Below, piece after piece: positions 43,949-53,972 of a stretch of DNA of 64,000 nt. How positions within the stretch are numbered: the stretch's first letter is position 1; the number at the start of each line of letters is the position of its first letter. This DNA is from Ceraceosorus guamensis. Taxonomy: Eukaryota; Basidiomycota; Exobasidiomycetes; Ceraceosorales; Ceraceosoraceae. Where the stretch lies: NCBI RefSeq assembly GCF_003144195.1, contig NW_020290014.1, positions 248,001-312,000 of the forward strand, written 5' to 3'. Made by a program: the position numbers and the translations under genes. The notes beneath the pieces were generated by a model that saw only the letters and a program-made list of their open reading frames with translations, was not told where the DNA came from and ran no database searches.

Positions 43949-46329
43949 ATGCACACCCTTTCCCTTCTGCTCGCTGCTTTGGTAGCGAGCGCAGCAGCTG
44001 CCCAAGTGCCGTTCACCCAATATGCTGATGTAGCATCGCCGGCAGCAGTTGGTGTGTCGGTGGATGCTCAAGAGGCGTTCGCAGATCCAAGCCAGGGCTT
44101 TCAGTCCGCATCGCAAGGCCCGTTGCGAGTTGAGCTGCCATTTGCAACTTCGTCCAGAAGCGACAAAGGAGCGTCGATGACCGTAGAGCAGCTGATCGCT
44201 CAGCAAGGCTCCAAGCACACTGTTCTGACCCACTCGGAGTTCCCAGAGATCAGCGTCCGAATCAAGCGTATCTCTGCTGGCAAGAACAGTGGTCAGGTGT
44301 TCGGCGCCAATGAGAGCTTTTGCGACCCTAGCGTGACCAGCTGGAGTGGGTACATCGACACCATCACGGGCAAGTCGCTCTTCTTCTACTTCTTCGAGTC
44401 TCGCAGCGAGCCAAGCAAGGACCCGCTCATCCTGTGAGTGTAGCCACTTTAAGAGCTTATGGTGTAGATAGCAAGGAGCTCACGTCCGCACCCTTTCCCG
44501 GTAAGCTGGACCAATGGAGGACCCGGCTGCTCCTCTGCGATCGGACTGTTCCAAGAACTCGGCCCTTGCCGCGTCAAAGACTCTGGGGGAACAGGCGCTC
44601 GCATCGATGGGCCACCCATCAACGGCACGGAAGTCAACCCGTACGGGTGGAATGCCAAGGCGAACGTCATCTTCATCGATCAGCCGGTTGGTGAGTGCTA
44701 CGGAAGGAGTTGCGTGACAGAAAGCGCAGCTTTGCGCTGACCCTTCAAACTCTCGTTGCCAGGTGTTGGCTACTCCTACGCGCGCTTCGGTGACTTGGTG
44801 TACGATTCGGATCAGGGGGCCAAGGATCTATACAAGGTGCGTTACAGTCCAAGTCATGTCTCGCATGCCAAGTATGCTGATGACACCAACGACGACGTCT
44901 CCCAGTTCCTGCGCCTATTCCTATCTGCGTTTGACCGCTTCGTGGACAACGACTTCATCATGACTGGAGAAAGTTACGGCGGTCGATACATTCCACGCTA
45001 TGCTGCGGAAATCGCTGATCGCAACTTCGCCCTGGAGAACAAAGCTGCGCGTCACCACAAGAAACTTTCTCGCGGGGAATTGATCAACTTGAAGCGCGTG
45101 GCCATCGGCAATGGCTTAACAGACGACGTAGCGCAGACTCTGAGCTATTACGACTTGTGAGTGCAGTACGGAGGCTTCAAGGCCGCGGTGGACTGCCCGG
45201 GAGTCTGACGCTGAGCGTTTGTCGGCAGCACTTGCACCGCCAAGGGCGGCAACGAGCTATATCTCGACATTCGCACCTGCAAGGAGATGAAGTTGTGAGT
45301 CATGCGGTGTTGATTGGAGTGGCTTTCCTGCTGATAGATCATCTTGATTGCTTGATTTAGTTGGAAGCAAAAATGCGAGAAATGGCTGCCACATGCGGTG
45401 AGTTCCGAATCACATCAAGCATCCGATCTCGTCCACTGACTTGAGCTTTGCTCTGCAGTGCCGGGACTCGCACGACGTCGCCCTGTGCCAAAATGCTTTT
45501 GACACGTGCTTGGAAAAGCTCGGGGGACCTTATCAGCAAACGCTTAGAAACCCCTACAACGTCAACGATGGCTGCGAGGTTGGCCTTGAGCCGAAGTGAG
45601 TCTTACGGACATCCAGGCTTGCTTGAAGCTTGCTGACGCCTCGACTCCGCAGCTTGTGTTATCCAATCGTGGGAGATATCACTGCGTACCTGAATCGCGA
45701 GGACGTGCGCGAATTGCTCGGTGTTGCACCAGAAGCCGGCAAGTACACCACGTGAGTGCCGGATGAAGCATCTCAGGTGTCTTGACACCCACATCCATTC
45801 TGACCAACGCTTGATCGCCTCACAGCTGCAATGAAAAGGTGCACGAAGGCTTCGGGAAGAGTGGAGACTGGCTCGTAGATAACACTCTCTACATTTCTGG
45901 TCTCCTGGAGCGCGGCTACAAAGTTCTCATCTACGTCGGGTGAGTGCGCTCAACGCAAGAGACTAAGCGTCGAGGCTCACGCGGGACTGCTTGATTGCAG
46001 AACACTTGATTGGATCTGCAATTGGCTTGGTAACAAGGCATGGGTCATGAACATGCCATGGACTCACGCCGAAGAGTTCCATAAAGCCAAAAATTACGTG
46101 AGTTGTCTTGCAAGAACGCTTTTGATCGCGGCGCTGACAGCGGCTCGCGTTGTGTACGCTTCATCTTCTCTAGCAATGGCTTGTGGATGGTCATGAATCT
46201 GGTGAAGTGCAGCAAGGTGGCAATTTGACGTGGGCAACGGTTCTGGGAGCCGGTCACATGGTTCCCTACGATCGCCCCAAAGAGAGCCTTCAGCTTCTCC
46301 ACCGCTGGCTCAACAATGAACGCATCTGA
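43949..46329 (+). CDS. Carboxypeptidase Y-type serine carboxypeptidase
   Basis: Vacuolar or secreted S10 peptidase removing C-terminal residues. Eleven exons: 43949..44433, 44506..44690, 44763..44836, 44906..45156, 45229..45294, 45361..45397, 45459..45595, 45653..45751, 45826..45939, 46001..46097, 46174..46329, giving 566 residues. Signal peptide [17 protein letters not shown], then a propeptide of roughly 100 residues. Mature signatures: [43 protein letters not shown], catalytic Ser271 in TGESYGGRY, Asp486 in TLDWICN and His543 in GAGHMVP. The usual WLNGGPG reads W-T-N here. Cysteines in the lid region (CTAKGG, CRDSHD, NLCYP) agree with CPY disulfides. A 69-nt intron (44837-44905) is stop-free and in frame, so retained transcripts would add 23 residues before FLRLF. 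Confidence 0.93.
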
Positions 46330-47061
46330 TCGCAGAAACTCGCTGGAGCTCAGTAAATTGCGAAGGTCGACGAAGCGGCAATGACAGCATGGTCTACAAA
46401 GCAAGAGAATTGCTGCCATTCACAATGTAGATCGTAGAGAACCTTGAAACACATGTGAGATGGTCAGATCTGGGCGTGAGGGCTGCCGCCGCGATGAGGA
46501 GCCATTCTTCTTGAGCGCGATCAAAAGGGGCAGGAAATCTGGCTTGTTGTGATAGCTTGCCATCTGCTCAGATGGTGGCCAGCGAGAGAGAGCATTCTGT
46601 GACGGTCGAGCAGGCAACCCTTGTTGATTCTTATCGATCTTGCCTACAATCAAGAATCGCGAATCTGGATCATTACCACAATGCCGACTTCGCACGCGTG
46701 ACGAGACGCGCCAAGTCGTGCGGCGGACGCGTCAAGTTCAACGCGTCAATTTACGCGTTGCTTGTAGGACGTGTCTTCGCGACGCGTCATGTGTCGCGAG
46801 TGTAGCACAGGCAGCTAGAGCAGCATCACGCGAAGCTCCTTGGCGTCTCCCAATTCGTGGTGGCGTCTCCTAATTCACATTCGTGATGACGATGCCCAGC
46901 GATATCTCAATCGCGCATGCAAATCGACCTCGACCGCACCCACGAGCATTCCGCCATCGACCACCGAGCTCTTAGGCCCTCCCTTTGCCCCATCTTGCAT
47001 CCACCTGCAGAAGTGCGCCCTTCGAGCAGCACCTTTGTCAAATTCTAATACAGTCTCCGCC
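46330..47061. other. Intergenic region, no gene seen
   Basis: 732 bp between two plus-strand genes. Holds AATCGCGAATC near 46655 and ATTCACATTCGTGAT near 46874, with repeated GACGCGTCA-like words at 46700-46795. The downstream frame runs open back to 46840 without an ATG. Confidence 0.55.
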
Positions 47062-48406
47062 ATGACACATATTCGCCGAGCAGTGCACGCTCACGCAGAG
47101 GCGTCACATCGCGCGCAAGCATCGAATGTGGGCCGCCAGTGCTCAGTGGAAGGCATCTATGGGTATCCGTCTCCGCCCGATAGCGGCCGTTCGGGTAGCC
47201 GTGCTGCCAGTCCAGACGATCACAGCAAGCATGCACTCGGTCCAGAGACCAAACTTTCGGCAACATTTGCAGATGTTGCAACGCAACTCAACAATGAGGA
47301 GACTGTCTTCAATCCACCAAGACGGCACACAGCATCGCCGCAAATTGTCGAGGAGGACGACGATAATCCGCTTGATGGACCTACTGAGCTGGGAGGTCGA
47401 AGGATCAAAGTTGCTTGGAACCCCAACTTTCGCACATTCGTCTTGTGAGTTTCGAAGCAGAGCCTAGAGCGCCTGGCGGATGAATGCTAATTCGCGCTCG
47501 CTCCCTGACAGTCGCGGTCAGCGCGTAACTTATCCAACCCCACAGATGGACGATTCGGATGATGAGGAAATCGTGCCCCGCTTGCTCTTTCCTGAAGGCT
47601 GCGGCAAGACTACCAAGCGAGTCAGACGATCACGCTCGGGGAATCATCGAGGAGTGCAGTGCGCTCGTGCTTCGCCGCCATGTTGTGAAGAGGGTACGTC
47701 AGCACCATTGTCACCTCGAGAAGCACGCGCGGCCTTGTCGCCGCCTCAGGAAAAGTACGCGCCTGTCTCTCCGCCTTCCCCAGAGAAGTACGCACCTTTC
47801 TCGCCTCCCGCAACGAACGCTTCTACTCGCGCTTTCAGCTACGAGTACGAAGATGGCGACGTCATGGTCGAGCATCCCTTGGCGAATGCTTACGATCAGC
47901 CAAGCGCGAATTTCCAAGCATCAGATGCAGGACTGGAGTGGGATGAGACGATACGGGAGGAGTGTGGGCATAAGGCACACTGCGCCGAGCGCAAGTCCCT
48001 TAAACCCAGGCCAAATCTCTTTGCAGCGGAAATTGCAGCAGCCGCAGCGTCCAGGTCCACATCTGCCCAACACCAGGGAACAGGCGCCACGGGACCTCAT
48101 GCTCGCTTGCATCGTATGATGGAGGCATGGTCAGACGATGATGACGAGGATGAGAGCCAACCCTTCCCTTTTGGAGTTTTGGAAGCACCTAACCAAGAAC
48201 CGAATAAAGATACGTCGTCTCGCACAGCAAAGAGAAAGGCAGATTGGGATTCTAGCGACGAGGAAGAAAGTCGACGAGTCACTCGCTGGACGCGCGAAGA
48301 TGCGTCTCGAGCTCCGGTCACAGCGGATCAGCAGCGATGGCGGCCAGAAGAGGTGTTGGCTCCGCAAAGAAAACGCTTGCAAGAGCAGACGAGGACACAT
48401 CGTTAG
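47062..48406 (+). CDS. Unrecognised 425-residue probably nuclear protein
   Basis: Two exons, 47062..47444 and 47512..48406, giving 425 residues. No family recognised. The junction creates the best-ordered stretch: GGRRIKVAWNPNFRTFVL running into FRGQRVTYPTPQ. The rest looks disordered: an acidic DDSDDEEI patch, a basic KRVRRSRSG stretch, a tandem Pro-rich repeat (ALSPPQEKYAPVSPPSPEKY followed by APFSPP), EAWSDDDDEDES, and a C-terminal KRK/DSSDEEE charge cluster. SP-rich sites suggest CDK or MAP-kinase targets. Splice signals, frame continuity across the intron and the coherent composition support a real gene. Function is unknown; chromatin or cell-cycle regulation is only a guess. Confidence 0.65.
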
Positions 48407-49607
48407 TCTCGCATCCAAGCTCACGGTCAAGGCCAAGAAACGAAAAGACTCCAGAATTGAGGAGGTTGCACTCCGACAGCCTAACATGGCAGTCCAACAC
48501 GCCCTGAGCGATGAGCTGACAGCCGGCTCGCGGCTTATTTGTGGGGCTCCGACTCCAGCATCGGTCGTTTCATGAGGAGTCTCCGAAGTCACAATTGACC
48601 ACCACGCACAAACATTTATCTGCATCCACATCCACATCCACATCCACATCCACATCCACATCCACATCCACATCCACATCCACAATCAGCCATTCGACAT
48701 ATGAGTCTTTGTCCAATTCACACACACACAATCAGAGCTATATGAGCAGACCGTTTAGTCTTAGACTGGGCAAGCGAGCGTGGCGCCTGAAGGTGGAGGA
48801 TGGCGTTTGTCGAGCGGTCTGAACATGAGTAGCATACACTCGTGACGCGTAGTGGACACGTTCCGGAAACGAGCCTTCGAGCTGCCTGTGACTCACACTG
48901 CGCCAAGCTTCGTGTCAGCCAGCATATGTGTCTCCTTCAATCAGCAGGGCTGTGCTGTGACCCACCACGCTCAGCTGTCCCACGATCCGCTGCAGACTCA
49001 CGACTTTAGGCTTGAATTGAGTGATCTATGCAGCGTGACGACGGGGCTACGCACGCCTGTCCGTGATCGTGGACTCACGACTCACGCTCGGCGAAGAGCT
49101 CAGCAGCAGCAGCAGCACGTCGAGCATGCGCGCACAAGCGCTTCTTGATGCTGCTGCTGCATGTGGAGCCCCGCGTTGCCATCACATGCGAGCTTCCGCT
49201 GTGGTACACGTACGAGACGCCGGCGTGGAAGTACAGCAGCAGGAGCGCGCGGGCGTTTGTCTACACCCACATCAGCAGCAGCGACTGAGTTGTTCTGTGC
49301 ACGCTCGCTTTCACATGTTTGATCTTCGACGTGTGGAGCCTGAGCCTGGCTGGCTCTCGCTAGCGTCGAGCGGGAGGCCAAGTGGGGGACGAGTCGATCG
49401 TCGCGCGGAACAGCGTGAAGCGGTGATGCAAGCCAAAAGGCATACCGTACAGCAAGTCTCTTGCACCACCCAAGAAGCAGGGTAAAGCAGAACACCCGCG
49501 CCATCACCGCTTCGCTACACATGCTCCCTACACACACCAACATACACTCTTGACTGCGACTCTCTACTACGATATTGACGGTTCGTATTGCAGCAAGAAA
49601 CTTCAAA
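48407..49607. other. Intergenic region with hexanucleotide repeat
   Basis: 1.2 kb. Besides the (CATCCA)10 tract it carries GACTCACGACT motifs near 48994 and 49073, an AGCAGCAGCAGC run at 49098-49112, and the dehydrogenase promoter. No exon is supported. Confidence 0.6.
48623..48684. repeat. (CATCCA)10 hexanucleotide repeat
   Basis: Ten perfect tandem CATCCA units plus two bases. On the reverse strand it reads as Met-Trp dipeptides in an open frame that is not a credible gene. Confidence 0.95.
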
Positions 49608-50933
49608 ATGACTTCCGCGGATCATCAGGAACAGCAGAAATTCTCGGTGGACCAGGTGAGTGGAGGAATTGCGCGACCGCGACATCACGTAGATGAGAGG
49701 GGGGGCGCGCGCGCAGGCTGTGCGGGAGTCGGGAGACAGGCATACGGGCGCATATTTTGCAATCACGAATCTTCTAGCCAATATCACTGCTCGCTCTCCC
49801 CCCTCTCGCTGAATGAGGCGGTGCAAGACAAGAAGGGGTAGTGCAAGCCATCAAGCAATCGTGCCCAAATCCCGCGATGCGGGCTCAGTGTCGCTTTGCG
49901 TCGTCGCTGATGTGCCTGCTTGGTCCAATAGATTCCACCGCTGAACGGCAAGATCGCCATCGTGACGGGCGGACACGCTGGCATCGGTCTTGAGACGACA
50001 AGAGCACTGGCGCATGCCGGCGCCAAAGTCTACATGGCATCGCGAACAGAGTCGAAAGCTCAGGGTGCCATCGCACAGCTACGCAAGGAGCACGCAGAAT
50101 CCGCCTCGCAGGGCAATACCAGCGACGCTGGACAGAAAGCTCAGGATGCAAGCGCGGCCGGTGCGACGGGCTCGAGCCCTGCCGAGCTACAGCTCGACTA
50201 TGTTCACCTGGACCTGAGCGACCTCTCGACGGGACCAAGATGTGCGAAGGACTTTCTTGCCAAAGAGTCGCAGTTGCATATCATCGTGTGCAACGCTGGC
50301 ATCATGGGCGCTGATTACGAGTTGACAAAGGACGGCATCGAGCAGTCTTTCCAGGTCAACCACTTGACCCACTTTGCCCTTATCCAAGGTCTCTTGCCCG
50401 CCCTGGAAGCTGCCGGCAAAGCTTCAGCCCCTCATCCAGCGCGCATCGTCAACCTGACGAGCATCGCGCACAAATTCATCAGCGCGAACCCAGCCTTGGA
50501 GCCGAAATTCAAATCGCTCGACGATGTCAATCGCAAGATGGGCATTGGAGAGTTGGGCAAGTACATGCGATACAGTCAAGGCAAGCTCAGCAATCTCCTG
50601 ATGGTGCGAGAATTCAATCGTCGACATGGCGCAAGCGTCAGGGCCACCGCGGTGCACCCTGGCTTTATCGCCTCTGACCTCTACAAGGGTACACCATTGG
50701 CTCCCATCGCACCCAAGATCTTTGCGAGCGTGTCGGAAGGAGCACTTGCCAGCTTGTATGCTGCTACGAGCCCCAATCTGGAGAAGGAGGATTCTTGGGA
50801 TGCCTATCGCGTTACGTTTGGTCTGGAAGGACAAGACACCAAGTATTCACGCGACGAGGATCTTGCCAAGGATCTCTGGGACCTCAGCGAGAAGCTCGTG
50901 GCGGAGAAAGGAGCGTCAAGCGGATCCGTCTGA
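49608..50933 (+). CDS. Short-chain dehydrogenase/reductase (retinol-dehydrogenase-like)
   Basis: NAD(P)-dependent oxidoreductase of the classical SDR family. Two exons, 49608..49655 and 49932..50933, giving 349 residues; the intron is 276 nt. The cofactor motif is TGGHAGIG (28-35), followed by SRTESK, which suggests NADPH preference. LDLSDL and CNAGIMG follow, then the catalytic serine in NLTSIAH and Y230-x3-K234 in RYSQGKLSNLL. VHPGFIASDL is the post-catalytic loop. The pattern (NAGIM, VNHLTHF, HPG) is that of the fungal WW-domain oxidoreductase/retinol-dehydrogenase-like group. The substrate is unknown. An Ala/Ser/Gln insert of about 30 residues lies between the second and third strands. 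Confidence 0.92.
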
Positions 50934-51480
50934 GTTTCGTACTGGATTCCCGAATTTTGCTCCGCATCATGGCTAGCTACCGATCCGACTGGAATGGAAT
51001 GTGCAGCATCCAGCTTCTCAGCCCGCTCCGTGACCCGCATCTGAGCCGACGTGGAGATTGTGCCGTGCGCACTGAAGAGCCCCTTGCGCAGTCTGCAGTA
51101 AGTATGTGCAAGAGGCCGCTTCAAGCAGGGGAGAGAAAGAGAAATCTGAAGGCTTTCCCTGTTATGAACTGTTTCCGTTTGTCTAGCCCACTTCGTCCCG
51201 CCAAAGCGCCGTGTAAATGCGGCTCATCAGCTTCTTTTGTGGGCGTGCTTTGTCTGTCCGCTTGATGCGCGGTGTTGCGACTCCATGCTTCCACGCAATC
51301 AGTCCCTGACCGCCTCGTTGACCTGTGCAGCGTGATTGCTTCCGTGCGAAGATGGCATCTGCGCACGGGTGGCACTCTGCGCGGATATCAACGTGGTCTG
51401 TGCCGGTTCGCTCTCCTCTGAAGATGGACTACGCTGTCTTGCGAAAGTCCTTCCAATGATGCGACATTGGCGTGACGTCC
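50934..51480. other. Convergent 3' flank, no gene seen
   Basis: 547 bp between the dehydrogenase and SOM1, which converge. Nothing further is supported. Confidence 0.55.
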
Positions 51481-51939
51481 CTACCAGGCCGAGAGGTGCA
51501 ACGGCGCGCGCGAGACCGTCAGCGCAGCTCGTTGTGGTGCGCTGTCAGACTTTCAGGCACGCGATCAAACCCAAGCGCAGCTGAAGCACAGGATTCCCTC
51601 CTCGAGCACAAGGCGAGACCACTGACCTGTAGCGTTTTGGCAGCACTGGCTTGTCATTTGCATCCCATTCCACAACACGCGTGACCTCTACTGCAGGTCG
51701 ACCCGAACATCTGATGCGAACAGAAAAAAAGGGGGGGGTCAGCAAAATCCCAGTGATGTGCGGGAGATGGATGGCTGCACTTACACTTTGAAGATGCGCT
51801 CGATGGGCTTGCACACCACCTGCTCACCTTTGAGCGCGCAGTCGTACTGGACCAGTTCTGCTAGACGGCAACCTGCCGGTAGGCCATTCGGCGCAATGTC
51901 TGTGCTGTTCGCCTCCTCGATCACATTTTTGGTGGTCAT
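51481..51939 (-). CDS. SOM1: Mitochondrial export protein SOM1
   Basis: Small factor required by the mitochondrial inner-membrane peptidase (Imp1/Imp2) complex. Three exons: 51785..51939, 51627..51710, 51481..51541, giving 99 residues. The conserved core is GCRLAELVQYDCALKG, VVCKPIERIFKV, and after intron 1 CSGRPAVEVTRVVEWD. It aligns with yeast Som1 (CRLKELVQWEC, VCSPFKRLFEHC, NYEVTDT), with all four family cysteines kept. Intron 1 ends with a C8T7 polypyrimidine tract before CATCAG. The third exon is less sure: reading through its GTCAGT donor would instead give a 28-residue tail ending at 51545. The gene has no long open frame and is easy to miss. Confidence 0.8.
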
Positions 51940-53972
51940 GACGAATCAAGTCGTCGGCTTGCAGAGAATGTTGGCGAGGCCTAGCAGCAAGACGTGGAGG
52001 GCGGAACATTCAAGTCATCGCAATGTACCGCGGTAGCAGCAATCGTGAAGCTGATGAATGTGAATTGATCGAAAGGGATGATCGCGCGATAGCCGAGGGC
52101 GGGATAGACGATGGCGATGGGACATCATCCGTCGCGCATCTCTTGATCGAGTGCCGCCCGGCCACATTAAACGCCACCCGCGCGTCGAAGCCACAGCCAC
52201 GTGGAGTCAGATCATCAGCAATGATGATCGAGTGACGAGCAACCTTGCCCGCCCGCCCTGATCGTAACTCAGACGCATGCATATAGTAGTAAGAGGATGG
52301 AGATGCACTTTGCTTGAGGCTGTCGAGCCTGTGCATGGTGCAGTGTGAGTGCAAAAGTTGATGCGCCTGCTTGCTAGTTAATCAGAATCGTGAATCAGAA
52401 TGGAGGTCCAGAGATTCACTCACGAACGACTCTGGGCAGGAATTCCTGCTGCATATGATGGTAATGAAGGCTTGCATCGGCATGCTCGCGGCCGCGGCAA
52501 CGGCCATACGCGCGGGCAATAACCGAGCGTGCGCCAATGTGATTCAAGTATATACTGAGCATAATGCGATGCGGTGAAGCCCCTTGCGTGAAGCGTGGCG
52601 CGCGCAGTCGTGCTGGTCGCGGCGGCGCGCGTGATGTGTGTACACCTGCATATGCTGCAGCCTGCCCTTGCTCTTCCTCCCGCATCACAAAAATCCAAGA
52701 ACAACACGGCGCGTGCGGATGAGTGTCCGAGCTGAGAGAGGTTGGACGCTGAAGCGCACAAGCATAACGTACTTCGAGGCTCGGAGACGGAAATTGCTGT
52801 TGTGCATGCCAACTTACGGCTCGACTCCCAAGGAGACTCCTCAATGTGCGGAGCCGCTGGAGCAGTGGGCAATATCGGAATATGGGGCGCCCTGCGACTG
52901 CCAGCAGGCCAGAGAGCTTGATGTGGTAAAATGCTCACCTCGTCTCCACACTCACGAGGTCTGCATAGCAGCTCCGCATCTGCTTGGAACATGCCATGGC
53001 TGGGGTTCAGACATGCAATTGGCTGAGCAGCGATCGATGAGTGCTTTGACTACTACTACTACTCGTCGCGACTGTTGTATGGCAGGCAGGCGGGCAGCAG
53101 ATCGTCGAGATCTCTGCTTTGAGCCATGCCACAGGTGGCTGTGCCCAGGGCGGGCAGCAACCAAACAGGAAGAGAGCAGCCTCCAGTGGGCAATACATGG
53201 GCTTCAGCAGCAATCGAATGTGAATGTGGCTCAAAGTAGCGGACAGGTGGTCGATGCACGCAACTTCAAGAAAAGCAACGAGAGTCACGAATGGCCGCAT
53301 CGCCAATCGCCATGTAAGGTCTGGTGCCGTTGAGATTTGCATGGCAAGGTATCTCGCTCGACCAGCACAGCGGGCCGGCAGCTCACAGCTGTGAGGCACG
53401 CAGCAACTGGATACTCACAACAATTTCCGTCGATTCTGACTCAGAAGCTCTCGATCCCGAAGGTACGCGCGCCGGTTCTTTGTGCCGCTTTCGGAAGCTG
53501 ACGCTACCTTAGGTGCCATGACAACCACCCTCGGGTGCGCTCCTACTTGTATTTGTGGCTACGGGCAAATCAGAACTGGGATCGACATTCGGACTGAGTC
53601 CACTTCGGTCACGAATTGAATGCACAAGAAGTTATTTTTCAAGGCGGAGCTTGAAGCGAGGTGGTCTACGTTTGCTCCTCTACAAACTCATCTCAAACCT
53701 TGACAGTTCGACAAGCACGTCTTTGTACGACCAAGCTTTAGCACTTGTTCTTCTCTCCTCAGTCTCGACGGACGCTCCTTTACGATCTTCTCGTCCTTCA
53801 TACACTCTTGCCTGTCTCTTTGGAAGCATCACCCAACACGCTCCACATGATCTCCTCTGAGGGGGATCGTGCACGCAATTCGTAGTGGGTAGACATTCGC
53901 GCGCACGCCGCTCTACCTTCTTCAACCTCCTTCCAGACCCTCTCCGCCTTGCTAGGTGAAGCGTAGCGCACC
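51940..53972. other. Intergenic region SOM1 to MIF4G-like gene
   Basis: 2 kb of divergent space. AATCGTGAA near 52043, GAATCGTGAATCAGAATGG near 52386 and a (CTA)5 run near 53050 are present. An open frame of 231 codons (52638-53333) has no domain, odd composition and no splice support, so I do not call it. The last ~300 bases are CT-rich and look like promoter and leader. Confidence 0.55.

Noticed and set aside
48131-48685. 184-codon minus-strand frame starting with Met-Trp repeats
   Set aside because: It is the reverse reading of the (CATCCA)10 tract and of the real gene at 47062-48406.
52638-53333. 231-codon open frame on the plus strand
   Set aside because: Composition is not protein-like (Cys/Arg/Thr runs from repeats such as CTACTACTA), no domain, and it overlaps repeat motifs; GC-rich DNA gives such frames by chance.
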